Below, in pieces: positions 1 through 11,296 of a stretch of DNA of 64,000 bases. The translations under genes were made by a program, and so were the position numbers. The notes below the pieces were generated by a model, which searched no databases, was not told the DNA's origin, and saw only the letters and a program-made list of their open reading frames with translations. Positions within the stretch are counted from its first letter, which is position 1. Every line of letters starts with the position of its first letter. Source of the DNA: Symsagittifera roscoffensis (Eukaryota; Xenacoelomorpha; Acoela; Convolutidae); assembly GCF_963678635.1 (NCBI RefSeq), contig NC_087070.1, positions 40,181,831 to 40,245,830 of the forward strand, given 5' to 3'.

Positions 1-4
1 TCGT

Positions 5-210
5 AATATAACAGAATTTACTGAGTTTTTTCAATAACTGATTTAACTCCGCAGATTTTATCTATATTTTAAACGAGGTTTGTTTACCTAGAAGATTTTC
101 TTCTAGACTACCTATTTAGAAATGGTATTGATCAGGTTTTGTAAGAGTAAAAAATTTTCATTTTTTTAGACATGACCGCGTGATATCTCCCTGAATGCCC
201 AATTTTCTAA
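5..210. repeat. Dispersed repeat, copy 1 of 2
   Basis: This stretch recurs almost unchanged at 2932-3137, in the same orientation and about 2.9 kb away. Both copies end at the same point after an 'aattttctaa' string and then diverge. It has no coding potential. The pair brackets the first three SMC4 exon blocks and could have recombined, but that is inference. Confidence 0.85.
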
Positions 211-515
211 GCGATAATTTTAAAATACTTATTTAATTGATCAACAAAATCAAATTGATCTGGTTTAGGATTCTGATTAATACCGCGGCACTTCTCAAGA
301 ACTAGACATAATTTTTAAAAAGTTATTACATTTTCCATTTCAGATCATTTGAAAGTGTATGCAACTGCTTTAAGTGACCAATAATCCTCAACTTAAAACC
401 TTTTGTTTGTTTGTTTTTTTTTGTTCAAGTTCAATTTCGTACTTGCGATGGTTAAATAATCTCAATAATGATACGCTCACTGTTATGACTGGTAAGTGTA
501 TCGAATGTGTTTTAG

Positions 516-666
516 GGAGCTGAGAGGTGCGAACGAGAAGGCAGAGCAGCTGCAGAGATAGTTTGCTGAGGTGGACCAGCAGGATGTGAAGCACAGGGCA
601 GATGTCAAAAACGCCAGGGAGGGCATACCCAAGCTGAATAAGGAAACGGAGACACTGGGCAAAAAG
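516..666 (+). CDS. SMC4: SMC4 exon block 1 (N-terminal coiled coil) with in-frame stop
   Basis: The block follows a 'ttttag' acceptor and ends at an aag|gtaaag donor. It reads ELRGANEKAEQLQR, then a TAG stop at 559-561, then FAEVDQQDVKHRADV and onward. The amphipathic Lys/Glu/Leu pattern fits the coiled coil between head and hinge, and LRG-NEK and the EVDQQDVK stretch resemble SMC4 sequences. It ends in phase 0, matching the start of the next block. The stop sits where SMC4 would be expected to have additional coiled-coil residues, so a small deletion may have accompanied it. Confidence 0.6.
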
Positions 667-1184
667 GTAAAGGCCTGCTGCTGCTACTGCCTCTTTTTTA
701 TTATGCGTTATGATGACCGAGTTTTGTTAAACCAGTTCGTGTATATTTTATGCACATAGCCGAGTTTTTCAAAGTTATCTAAATCATCGTTTCATGGTGA
801 AAGCAATAAGTCTCAATACACAAGCAAACGATTGTGCCAAATTAAGTGTTCATTTTCACTCTACAGGCACATAATAATTACAATCGATGACGTCGAGGAT
901 CAGTTAAAGCGTATCATAGGCGGCGATTTACTCCGACTCGGAAATCTATCGCAATTGAATTGAGGCAAACTAATTGAAAATCTTAAGTATTTTCTTGATT
1001 TGCTGGAGTCAGACGAATCGAATCTGGTGTCTGATAATTTAGCTTGAAAATACGTGAAAACTAAAGTCAGAAGAGTAGTAAAGACAGTTTATTGACTTGA
1101 GAAGGAACTGCTGACTTGAATGTAATTAATTGTATTTAATAAGTCTGATAGTTGATTATTTTTTGTTTGTCTCTTTTTTCCCAG

Positions 1185-1380
1185 ATTGAGGACGCGCAGA
1201 AGAGTGTGGGTGAGAAGAGAAAACAGATGGAGAGGCTGGAGGAGGAGCTGAAGAGAGTGAAGGGGACGAAGAAGGAGTTGGATGAGGAGTACTCGGCTGC
1301 TGTGGAGTCCATAGACACCAGGAGTCTGCAGCAGGAGAAGCAGACCAAGTGCAAACTACTCATCTCTAAAAACGAGGCCA
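1185..1380 (+). CDS. SMC4: SMC4 exon block 2 (N-terminal coiled coil)
   Basis: A strong polypyrimidine tract and 'cccag' acceptor precede a phase-0 reading frame starting IEDAQKSVGEKRKQMERLEE. This is a highly charged heptad-like coiled coil compatible with the SMC4 arm. The frame stays open to a TAG at 1425-1427. No donor in the expected phase is obvious. The best GT, after 'gaggcca' at 1380, gives phase 1, so the 3' border is uncertain. Confidence 0.55.
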
Positions 1381-1772
1381 GTCAACTAGAACTAACCAAA
1401 CCCACTCCTAGTTGGCAGTTTCTCTAGCCGCAATCCAGTCATCTCTCAACTGTTTGCTGGCCCTGAGAACGCTTTGTGTAAAATTGTGATAAGTGCCGAA
1501 TACCTGCATTCCATGTATTTATTCGGTATAATTTTCAACCACAAACATGTTTGCCATCAAAACATTTTGCAAATGATGTCAAACAAGATAAATGCTTTAT
1601 TCGTCAGCATTGAAAGTGGTCTGATTTTAATCAAAATTTAAATGATGTTTTGTAAGTATTGCGTATAATGAATTTGGAAATTTCGTACTTTAAGAGTAAC
1701 GCAAAAATAGTAATAGACAGATAAGAGATGTCATGGCAACAAAGCATCAGGAAAGCACTCTTTTTTCTCCAG

Positions 1773-1919
1773 ACTACAAACAAGTGCAAGAGTGAAGTAG
1801 ACAGAGCACATGCGAATCTGGACATGTTGAACATGACCAGGAATAGATTGCACAAACAGTGGCAACAGGCCACGACGGCGGCCGAGAAGCTGCAGCAGGA
1901 TCTTCACGACAAGACTCAG
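1773..1919 (+). CDS. SMC4: SMC4 exon block 3 (coiled coil before the hinge)
   Basis: After a 'ttttttctccag' acceptor the phase-0 frame reads TTNKCKSEVDRAHANLDMLN and continues through QQATTAAEKLQQDL. This resembles the SMC4 arm segment located N-terminal to the hinge. There is no GT directly after the last codon resembling SMC4, so the donor seems to be missing or displaced. The hinge should follow but is not found before the next block. Confidence 0.55.
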
Positions 1920-2531
1920 TTCGTGTTCACTTTTATTTCATGCCAGACATTCTTTTTTTCCTTTATATTTTGTATGCACTAGTCTTTTGAGTGGATGAAA
2001 CATCAACGTAGCTCACTAAATTGCCCATTGGTGATTGAAGAGTTCGTAAATAGTTCATACTGAAAGTAATTATTGTGATTTGGGTGATGTTATGGGTGAT
2101 TTTTCCTAACTGATTTGGAATTGATCTTTCTTATTCGGTTCAAACTGAAAGATCACTTCCCGATTTTTGTTAAAATTAGCTGGTGAAACATGACCTTTAG
2201 TCATTGGTTCGTGCAAGTTTGTGAGGGTGATTCACCATATATATTTGATCTGAATCACTACGCAAATATCAATAATATATTCCTGATTAATCAACCGTTT
2301 GTCGCTGCAATAACCTTGATAGATGTAATAATTCCTTTTGTGTTCTTGAAGTTTCTTGAACAATTTGCAGTTCTTCAGCTTCGAATTAGGACTAAGCTAT
2401 GGGTCATTTTGTAAGTATTCAGTTGATGTCTTGAGAGTATTTTTGCAAGTTTTCCAATAAGTACATTTTAGCAGCCGTATAAAACCGCCAGTAACCGGTA
2501 TTAAATACGTTTTGCACATTGGTTTTATTTC

Positions 2532-2764
2532 GCTATAATCACGATCTGTAGAATTGGAAATTTCATAGCATATGTTCTCCACTTCATTTGTGGCTAGTAT
2601 TTACGACTTATTAAACGCCCTTCGCTGAGTTGTTAGTGCGTGAGACTCATAATAACTAGGTCGCTGATCACATCCGAGATGTACCCGAGTTTATACTAAT
2701 TCGAGATTTATTTCTACTTTTTCTTATTGCTTTTATAGAGCTGCTTTTTGTCATGTTTTCGCTA
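2532..2764 (+). repeat. tRNA-like SINE family, copy 1
   Basis: About 230 bp nearly identical to 4743-4976. The centre has a tRNA-like stretch ('gttgttagtgcgtgagactc', then 'ggtcgctgatcacatccgag'). It is followed by 'actaattcgagatttatttc' and 'tagagctgctttttgtc', which also occur near 20,180-20,250 and 24,200-24,270. It ends next to a 'gcgaagct...cctctgtg' hairpin-like tail. A Pol III-derived SINE is inferred from these parts. Confidence 0.55.
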
Positions 2765-2931
2765 ATATCTGCGAAGCTTAGCATAGCCTCTACTTTTGTC
2801 CTATATTGTTGTATAGCAAGTGGCGCGAAGCTCAGCTTCACCTCTGTGTCAATATTTTTCAGTTTTTTGTACATGCTTTTTATGATTGTGTTGTATCGCA
2901 AGTAGTGCGAAGCTCCGCGTAGCCTCTGTGC

Positions 2932-3137
2932 AATATAACAGAATTTACTGAGTTTTTTCAATAACTGATTTAACTCCGCAGATTTTATCTATATTTTAAA
3001 CAAGGTTTGTTTACCCAGAAGATTTTCTTCTAGACTACCTATTTAGAAATGGTATTGATCAGGTTTTGTAAGAGTAAAAAATTTTCATTTTTTTAGACAT
3101 GATCGCGTGATATCTCGCTGAATGCCCAATTTTCTAA
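2932..3137. repeat. Dispersed repeat, copy 2 of 2
   Basis: Direct copy of 5-210 with only a handful of substitutions. It begins immediately after the 'gcgtagcctctgtgcaat' tail of the adjoining SINE-like repeat, so it may be part of a longer composite repeat. Confidence 0.85.
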
Positions 3138-3289
3138 ATGCTAAAAAATCCAAAGAGGAAAAGTGCATGTACATTGTAATATATTCTATTCGCAATTGCA
3201 ACTAAAGAAAGAAAACTGATTTCTAATTTTTAATTGTTCTGAAGCAAGTTCTGATAATAATGTTGGTATGAATTGCCGATTGTTCTAAC

Positions 3290-3700
3290 CAGGTGCGGAT
3301 CTACGTTTTTCTCGAGGGGGGGACTTTCAAAAAATGTTCGAAATTTTTTCGACCTTTTTTTTGGCCGACCGAATTGATTTTTCGAGCTCTCCCTAACCAC
3401 GGTTTGGTCCGTTTCGGACAATTTTTCTGCACCGCAACCAAATTTTTGAAAAAACAGTCCAAAAAAGGCTTTTTAGGCACTTATAGGAAAATTTTGACCA
3501 AAAAATCGCGTTTTTTCGGCGCAAGCTCCCCCCTCAAAATTAGTATATATTGGCGCCAAAGGCGCTTTTAGAAAATTTTTAGGGTCGATGGGCCAAGAAT
3601 GGATTTCTTAAAAAATACCAAAGGGGGATCCTCTGGTCGGTAGGAGGTCGAATCCCTGAGGGGGGGGGGGGGGGCGGACGGCCCCCTAAATCCGCTACTG
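3290..3700. mobile_element. hAT-type MITE with 8-bp target duplication
   Basis: The 411-bp element starts CAGGTGCGGATCTA and ends in the inverted counterpart TAAATCCGCTACTG. It is flanked on both sides by the 8-bp direct repeat GTTCTAAC (3282-3289 and 3701-3708). Terminal CAG and an 8-bp duplication are hallmarks of hAT transposons. There is no transposase, so it is a non-autonomous element. A run of 14 or more G lies near its right end. Related termini occur near 57,400, 58,250 and 62,845, and a diverged inverted relative at 57,650-57,955. Confidence 0.85.
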
Positions 3701-4742
3701 GTTCTAACTACCAATGATTGGAAAACCAAGCAGAAAAAGGTGGGTTTTGAAGTAATCGAGATTAATTTTTGAGAATCGATGAACCTGCTTCAGACTTTTC
3801 TGAAGGTGGCGATGATTTTTCTTTTGCTTTCTTTTCAGTTAGTCTTAAATTTTGTTCAGGCTCAAATTTAATTTCTCACGTTTTGATTTTTGATTTCTTT
3901 TTAAATTCACTTCATTTTTTTGTTGAAAGGAAGGCAAACTCCAGTATTGAACAGGAAAAGTCACGAACAATGTGATCGACTTCTAATTTCGAAAGTGGAA
4001 TTTATGTTTACGCTTGCGATTAGCAAGCGATATCAAATCGGAATAGACTTTTTTTTAAGCTAACAATTAACAAAATGAGTTGAATCACTTGACATGCTCA
4101 AATTCATGATATTCGAGTTCAACTACTAATTACGGCTGGCTACTAATTACTACAGGGGGACTTGAAAAAATGCTTTCACATTGAATATTGAATTTTTTAA
4201 TTGAGTATTTATCGATTTTTTAATGATTTTTTTGTTTTTATTGTGCTATGACTGTCGAATATGCCTGGCTTCTATATCTTGTCTGATTACCTCAGCGAGC
4301 TTGCGAGCGATAGTGTACTAGTGCGAAAATTCTTTGTCTAACCTTACTCGCAAATAAAAGTGTTCAATAAAAGTGCTCACTTATTTGGTGGCACTTTTTT
4401 ATGCAGTGGAAATTACACTACCATATATTATCTGCATAGTTCTTGAAATAATTGAATGTTCTGCGTATTTATTGAATGATAGTAAAATTTTTGAATTTTT
4501 TTCATTAGTTTTATTATTATTTTTTTTCAATTATTTTTTTTTGTCATTTTTCTGCAAAAAGTATTTTTCTGCTTATTGTAATATGACTGTCGAATATGCC
4601 TAGCCTCTGTTCATTGTCTGATTACCTTAGCAAACTTGCAAGCGTTAATGTATTAGTACGAACATTCTTTCTCAGTACGAACAGTATAACTTAACTCGCA
4701 AATAAGGGTTCATTAAAAGTGCTCATTTTTTGGTAGCATTTT

Positions 4743-4976
4743 GCTATAATCACGATCTGTAGAATTGAAAGTTTCATAGCTTCTGTTTTCTGCTTCATTT
4801 GTGGCTAGTATTTACGACTTATTAAACGCCCGTCGCTGAGTTGTTAGTGCGTGACACTCATATTATCTAGGTCGCTGATCACATCCGAGATGTACCCGAG
4901 TTTATACTAATTCGAGATTTATTTCTACTTTTTCTTATTGCTTTTATAGAGCTGCTTTTTGTCTTGTTTTCGCTAG
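4743..4976 (+). repeat. tRNA-like SINE family, copy 2
   Basis: About 230 bp matching 2532-2764 with few differences, in the same orientation. It ends at the 'gttttcgctag' stretch, after which the two copies diverge. Confidence 0.6.
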
Positions 4977-5339
4977 AGTTGGCGAAAAAAAAGCTTCGCC
5001 TCTTTATAATTTTTTCTTCAAATTTCGATTGGTTCGAAAAAGTCGTTTTTGTTTTTCGCTTTTTAAGTACCAAGAAAGCGCTGAATGAACCATCAAAAAC
5101 TGTTTTTGGTGGCAAGGTTTCTTTTCTCAGCTGGCTAGTTAGGAGGAATGAAAACATCAGTTTGTTCGAACAGAAATAATTTGAAGTTTTCTTAATTGGT
5201 GTTTTTTGTACAAGTTTCTTCTACGAATCTTTTTCTCGTTTAACTGATTCTTCTTCTTTCACAGTTAGAGGATAGACTGTGCCATCCAACTCTTACTCAT
5301 TTTTCGTCGGAATGACTGTGAAAGACTGTTGAAGCATCT

Positions 5340-5500
5340 ATAGGTTAATCTTGCCTCCAAGTGTTTTAGCTGTTATGATTTTAGTTTCCGAGATATGACA
5401 TTTTAAATGATTTTTTCAAATTTTTCAAAGAATTGAACAAATAAAAACCTTCACAAAGTTCGAAGTTTCCAACTCTACGAGCCTATCCTTTCATTAAACA
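5340..5500 (+). repeat. Single unit related to the ~170-bp repeat array at 30.4-31.3 kb
   Basis: Contains the array's diagnostic order: 'cttgcctcc', then 'tttccgagatatgaca', then a 'gattttttcaaatttttca' stretch, then 'tccaactctacgag'. It is an isolated, diverged copy directly upstream of SMC4 block 4. Confidence 0.5.
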
Positions 5501-5575
5501 AATCGCATTTGCGCTCACAAAAAAAAACAAGCTTAATTATGATCGATTTAAGTAACTTTTGAATTGGTGGTTTAG

Positions 5576-5692
5576 AAAGAGCAGAAGGAGCTGAAGGTAA
5601 AGCAGAAAAATCTTGCATTGCAGCACGAATGCGACCAGCTGGCAGCCAAGATCAAAGACAAGAACTCACAGATCAACAGCTACACCAAGCAG
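5576..5692 (+). CDS. SMC4: SMC4 exon block 4 (C-terminal coiled coil)
   Basis: Acceptor 'ggtttag' and donor cag|gtcaat bracket 39 codons in phase 0: KEQKELKVKQKNLALQHECD and on to INSYTKQ. The string resembles the SMC4 arm after the hinge, near its return to the head. The residues expected between block 3 and this one (hinge and first part of the returning arm) are not encoded in the intervening DNA. Confidence 0.65.
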
Positions 5693-6106
5693 GTCAATCC
5701 ATAGCTTTATTCTGGCAATTGAAGGAGGTTCACCAGCCTTTTTTTAATGTAAACCAGTGATTTGAACTGATATTTAAGTACCTGTGTTTCATACATTTGG
5801 GCAGCGTAAAATGGTTTCGTTCTATATAAAGAGCCTTTGTTTTCAAGTTTCAATGAATGTAATGAGGACGATTATGTAAGATGTGGTGACTTTTTTGTTT
5901 GTTGTTGTGCCGATGATTTTTTTTCGATTTTTTTGTTTAAGCTCAATTTTTTTTCGCGGTTTGACATTTGATTTTTTTTCAGTTCCCTTCGTTTGTTAAA
6001 AGCAAAATCCACTATCGAACAGTGAAAGTGTAAAGGTCACGAAAGGTTTCCAAGATTTCGGGTTCAATCTAAAGAATTGGTAGTGGGATCGAAACTACAG
6101 GTTGTA
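5693..6106. other. Non-coding intron sequence
   Basis: AT-rich intron DNA with T-runs. I see no gene or clear repeat before the gypsy fragment begins at about 6107. Confidence 0.4.
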
Positions 6107-7057
6107 TAGATTTGTACTCTTATTGTCATTCCATCTTTTCTGAGATTGGTTTTTGTTCTGTCTTCTAAAGTTTGAGTTTTTGTTTCCAACTGCCATTATA
6201 GGATCTTGTTTTATTTTCATCTGTGTCTCCCGCAATTGGCCCACTCCTGTGCTTCCGTTACCTGATTTTTGGAACGCCTGAGTGGTTTGCTTACTCTGCT
6301 CAAACTTTACAGCTCGTTTGAGTACTTCGTCTGGCGTGAAAGTTTCAAAAGTCAAAGTATCTTGTAATACTGCATTTCTCATTCTAGATATGAATAAATC
6401 TCGAACCAACTCCTCCTCTAGACCGCCCAGTTCGGCCGTAGCTGCTTGTGCAATTAATGCCGCGTGAAACGATTCTAACGTCTCACCTGTCTCCTGAGCT
6501 CTAGTGAACAGTCTATATCGTTCGTACGTAATATTTCGTGTCTTTTCGAATGGTTATTTTGACTGTGCCACCATTTCTCGAAATTCCAGTTTTGAAACTT
6601 CCGCGTGTGGGTTTTTCTGTACAAATTTCTTTTTCCCTCGGTACCAAGTGCCAAGAATAAACGAGACGTAAGACGTTTTTGAACTTCATTATAGAAGAAT
6701 ACGTTATGTCCAACCTTAGCTCCACGCTCCCTTCTTTCTTGGTTCTCAAGTATTACTTTATCTCGTAGTTTATCCCTTGCTTCTCGTTCCGTTACTGCCT
6801 GTGCATTTTGAGCTTCTCCCGGAGTTTCTGGACGAGGCATCGGTTCATCAACTACTTCTTTTGGGTGTTCAAGTATTATCTCAGGATTCACATTTTCTTT
6901 TACCGTCACTGCTAGCCTAAATTGATCCAACCAAACTTTAAAATTCCACGGTGGATCCGAACTAGCTGACGTCCAGAACACTGAGATACCCATTTCCGTT
7001 CGATTATCCTGTGCCATGTATCCTGCTGGCTGCGCCATGTGATAGGGGATGAATTGG
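6107..7057 (-). pseudogene. Ty3/gypsy Gag fragment, tandem copy 1
   Basis: On the minus strand the frame starts MAQPAGYMAQDNRTEMGISV at 7038 and runs to 6475. The Gag sequence then continues in a second frame (to 6095) containing ELVRDLFISRMRNAVLQD, the usual Gag helix before the zinc knuckles. Between the frames there is a frameshift, and a stop interrupts the third frame; the same lesions occur in the other two Gag copies. The copy ends before the zinc knuckle. Confidence 0.8.
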
Positions 7058-7345
7058 TGTAACTCAATTTCAAAACAATTGGTTAATTCAAAGTGTTAAT
7101 TTAAACTTTGAAGTTGAATCTCTTCTGTTTCTCGGTTCCGCGAACCAGCTCATAATAACGTATCTTGCGTACGCAGAGCTAAGACTAAAAACTGAATCAA
7201 CTTGATGGTCCCCACCAAGTGACCTTGATACTACGTTAATAACAATATTACAACATAATTACAAATAACAATATGAATCCCAAGGTCAGTGATTGTGCAG
7301 CAATATCACAATAGCTACTGCACTTGCAGTAAGTGCTGTACCACA
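7058..7345 (-). repeat. Gypsy LTR-like segment, copy 1
   Basis: On the minus strand a purine-rich 'ccagggggag' is followed by TGTGGTACAGC, a typical PPT/LTR junction, at 7345. The segment of about 288 bp to the Gag leader is repeated at 8437-8724 and, shortened, at 15311-15460. The 3' border (TTACA near 7058) and the primer-binding site are not certain. Confidence 0.6.
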
Positions 7346-7385
7346 CTCCCCCTGGGTTAAACAAATTTTATATAGTAAACTTATA

Positions 7386-8417
7386 AAATTTTGGTTTTTG
7401 TTCTGTCTTCTAAAGTTTGAGTTTTTGTTTCCAACTGCCATTATAGGATCTTGTTTTATTTTCATCTGTGTCTCCCGCAATTGGCCCACTCCTGTGCTTG
7501 GTTTTTGTTCTGTCTTCTACGAGATTGGTTTTTGTTCTGTCTTCTAAAGTTTGAGTTTTTGTTTCCAACTGCCATTATAGGATCTTGTTTTATTTTCATC
7601 TGTGTCTCCCGCAATTGGCCCACTCCTGTGCTTCCGTTACCTGATTTTTGGAACGCCTGAGTGGTTTGCTTACTCTGCTCAAACTTTACAGCTCGTTTGA
7701 GTACTTCGTCTGGCGTGAAAGTTTCAAAAGTCAAAGTATCTTGTAATACTGCATTTCTCATTCTAGATATGAATAAATCTCGAACCAACTCCTCCTCTAG
7801 ACCGCCCAGTTCGGCCGTAGCTGCTTGTGCAGTTAATGCCGCGTGAAACGATTCTAACGTCTCACCTGTCTCCTGAGCTCTAGTGAAAAGTCTATATCGT
7901 TCGTACGTAATATTTCGTGTCTTTTCGAATGGTTATTTTGACTGTGCCACCATTTCTCGAAATTCCAGTTTTGAAACTTCCGCGTGTGTGTTTTTCTGTA
8001 CACATTTCTTTTTCCCTCGGTACCAAGTGCCAAGAATAAACGAGACCTAAGACGTTTTTGAACTTCATTATAGAAGAATACGTTATGTCCAACCTTAGCT
8101 CCACGCTCCCTTCTTTCTTGGTTCTCAAGTATTACTTTATCTCGTAGTTTATCCCTTGCTTCTCGTTCCGTTACTGCCTGTGCATTTTGAGCTTCTCCCG
8201 GAGTTTCTGGACGAGGCATCGGTTCATCAACTACTTCTTTTGGGTGTTCAAGTATTATCTCAGGATTCACATTTTCTTTTACCGTCACTGCTAGCTTAAA
8301 TTGATCCAACCAAACTTTAAAATTCCACGGTGGATCCGAACTAGCTGACGTCCAGAACACTGAGATACCCATTTCCGTTCGATTATCCTGTGCCATGAAT
8401 CCTGCTGGCTGCGCCAT
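7386..8417 (-). pseudogene. Ty3/gypsy Gag fragment, tandem copy 2
   Basis: A second copy of the Gag N-terminal and middle region (frames 8417-7854 and 7788-7462), nearly identical to copy 1 and sharing its frameshift. At its truncated end a ~105-bp piece is repeated once more (7392-7500 and again from about 7526), giving local triplication of the KQDPIMAVGNKN coding stretch. It lies directly after another LTR-like segment. Confidence 0.8.
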
Positions 8418-8436
8418 GTGATAGGGGATGAATTGG

Positions 8437-8724
8437 TGTAACTCAATTTCAAAACAATTGGTTAATTCAAAGTGTTAATTTAAACTTTGAAGTTGAATCT
8501 CTTCTGTTTCTCGGTTCCGCGAACCAGCTCATAATAACGTATCTTGCGTACAAAGAGCTAAGACTAAAAACTGAATCAACTTGATGGTCCCCACCAAGTG
8601 ACCTTGATACTACGTTAATAACAATTTAACAACATAATTACAAATAACAATATGAATCCCAAGGTCAGTGATTGTGCAGCAATATCACAATAGCTATTGC
8701 ACTTGCAGTAAGTGCTGTACCACA
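8437..8724 (-). repeat. Gypsy LTR-like segment, 3' end of the long copy
   Basis: Same 288-bp segment as 7058-7345. It starts TGTGGTAC on the minus strand immediately after the polypurine tract, and lies downstream of the pol tail of the long element, in 3' LTR position, while leading straight into Gag copy 2. Confidence 0.65.
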
Positions 8725-8735
8725 CTCCCCCTGGG
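8725..8735 (-). promoter_or_regulatory. Polypurine tract
   Basis: Minus-strand 'cccagggggag' directly abuts the TGTGG start of the LTR-like segment. It would be the primer site for plus-strand synthesis. Identical tracts occur at 7346 and 15461. Confidence 0.6.
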
Positions 8736-8829
8736 TTAAACAAATTTTATATAGTAAACTAATAAAATTAAATAAATAAATATGAGTTTTATACTCAGTT
8801 TTAATGAGTTTTTAAGAGCAAATTTGTTT

Positions 8830-9984
8830 TAGGCTGTCTTTCCTAGCAGTTTTCTTATTTGTCAGGAATATCATCTTCTACATTCAGAGGAACACGCCAC
8901 GATGCATCCCAGCTTTTTGCAATGTCTAATGCTTCACTGCCGAACTTCCGCCTGAACAAATGTTTCTCAAGAAGGCCGAGGTTTCACTCCTCTGGTTTGT
9001 TCACGTCTGATCGAAAAATTGCCAGTTTAATTCTATAAGCCTCGATAGCTGCTTTGTTGAGATCTATCAAATCCTGGCTAGAGCTGACCAACTTGACTGA
9101 ATGCTGATAAGGATTCCCATACCTGCTTGGTCCCTTATTCTTTGTGGACCGTTCACTTCGTCGTATTGTAGCGTCGCTGTCACCGGACTCATCTGAAAAT
9201 CCTGGAGGAGCGTTGATGTTGAAATCAGTTTATCTTTCTGTAGACTTCAAAATGACCTTCGCTGTTTTCTGAACTTCTCTCGTTACTCCTTGGTCCGCTA
9301 ATTTGTTCCATTCGGTTGAAATTAAATCTCGGCTCTGAAATGTTTCTAAAATATTTTCTGCTGGTGTGTCCCTTGTGATGATTTTGCTATCATCAGCTGT
9401 TTTCTTTGGTGTAGACGAGCTGGGAATGACTGCCTCTACAGTGGATGACGATAATCCTTCATCCTTCGTCTTTGGCTGATTTGTCACAAGAGCTGTTGCT
9501 GCAGCTTTTTGCCTTCTTGCTTCCTGACACGTTTGTTTCTTGTTACTTTGATTGGTTCCTTTGGGTGCCACACTCGTTGGGTTTTCTATGACTGGTCCCT
9601 CCTTGTTTGGCTTCACCCTTTTTACTGAAAAATTGAGACCCCCGTTCACCGCCGTATCCTTCGAAGTTATGTAATAATCACTATCTTGCATTTTTCTGGT
9701 GAATCAGGTATTTCGTCTAAGTCACTATTTGCTGATTGTTTGTCATTTGCCTTTTTCTTGGACTTAGTTTTAGGCTCGTCTCCGTGTGGGCTTCTTCTTG
9801 ATTTTCCTTTCTTCGAGTTCTTTTCTTTTTGTTCGCCTGTGTCAATTTTTGCTTTCGCGGTATCACTTTTGCGATATACTGCACCAGCAGCTGTCTTCAC
9901 CGTGTGCGGCGTCTCTGACTGTACTTTGCCTTTTAACGGGTTTGTAAGTGCTTTCCCACTCTTCCTGTTCTCATATCTCCTCAA
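8830..9984 (-). pseudogene. Gypsy pol C-terminal tail
   Basis: Frames 9984-9667 and 9691-9230 encode a Lys/Ser/Thr-rich, low-complexity protein (KGKSRRSPHGDEPKTKSKKK in part) following the integrase. It resembles no enzyme and is probably the integrase C-terminal extension. The 3' part is repeated at 15,461-16,119. Confidence 0.55.
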
Positions 9985-9999
9985 CAGATTTGGTGACCT

Positions 10000-11295
10000 T
10001 CATATTTCGAGTTCTGCCTCCTGGGGTCTATCTTCAATGAAACCATATTGCCACGAATACAGGAGTTCCTTTCTTAATTCCGGATTGATCGTACTGGTTT
10101 CGGCGACCACTCTCCTCAGGTCATTAGCAAAGGTGTCCCTTCTTGTCTCATTCCACCTTGCATTTACTTCTAATAGTGTTTTTACCGCTGTCGCCCGGGC
10201 TCTATCTTTCGCCGATTCCACTTCTGTTTTGAACAGTGGGCTCACTTCCCGACTGCTTTGTCCCTTCTTGACAATCTTGACATTATCCCTTGGTTGATCG
10301 ATTCTTTTTTTTAGCTGCGTGGCCGTTAATGCTGAGCGCTCCAGGTGTTCTTTATCTAAACGTTCAGAATTTTCAATAAACGAATCCCTTAGAATTTTTA
10401 TTTCAGTTTTCGGGAGACGTCCAAAATGCGCTTCGAATGGCGAACATTGAATCGTTTTTAGTTTGCTCCACCTAAGATCCCGAATGATTGTGCTCAAGGC
10501 AAGTTTTTTTGACGAAACATTTTCATCCAACAACATAACCCCCAATCTTCGCTTGATCGTTTGAATTGTTCGTTCAACTAGGCCACACCCTCTGTGGTCC
10601 CCTACGGGACAGAATTTTTGTTCATGTTATGATCAATACAAAATTTTTTCATCGTTTTGCCTTTGAAGCCCGAGAATTGATCAGTTCTAATTGATTTTGG
10701 AATCCCATGTGTATCAATATATGTTCGGAGAAATTTCGCTGATGATTTTCCCCCAGCTGATTTAGTAATTTTTACCGACGGAAATTTCGAATACTATCTA
10801 TGGCTACTAGTAGATAGATTTTCTTGCCTTTAGGATCCTCTAGCGGTCCTGTATAGTCTAATTGAAGTTCTTGACCCCGCTGCGTGAGCAGCGGAAGCGG
10901 CTTTGATGCGTTTTTGGGTATTATATATTTAGCATTCTTACCACAGCGAGTACAAATTCTACATTCCTCCGCCATATTCACAATGTCTTAATGCATATGT
11001 GGCCACCACAGGTATCTGGACACATCTAACATCGCCTCCTGTCCTGATGGTCGCGGTGAGTTCTCTTTAACACTGCGGGATGCAATTGTCCTGGCACCAC
11101 CAATCTTCCGTCTACTACGATGCAATCGTCCACTACTGTCATCTGATGCCATAAAGAATTCGTATAAGGCCCCATTAATTCGGAACTGTGCCGGTCTTTT
11201 CTCTCTATGACCCTCCGCAACCTATCCATCCACGTATCCTCAGTGGTAAGTTCGGTTAGAAGATTTCTGTCGAACAGTTTCGAAAGTTTGAACAA
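10000..11295 (-). pseudogene. Gypsy integrase, broken
   Basis: The minus-strand pieces 11295-11026, 10981-10772 and 10545-10000 give the integrase zinc-binding region (His-rich LKRTHRDH, then CRICTRC), the start of the catalytic core (LQLDYTGPLEDPKGKKIYLL, first Asp) and a C-terminal part (SPFEAHFGRLPKTEI). Frameshifts and stops separate the pieces, and the rest of the core is scrambled. Confidence 0.7.
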
Positions 11296-11296
11296 A

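Noticed and set aside
2668-2961. 97-codon minus-strand frame, partly repeated at 4879-5157
   Set aside because: The shared part is translation of the SINE-like repeat; it is not a gene.
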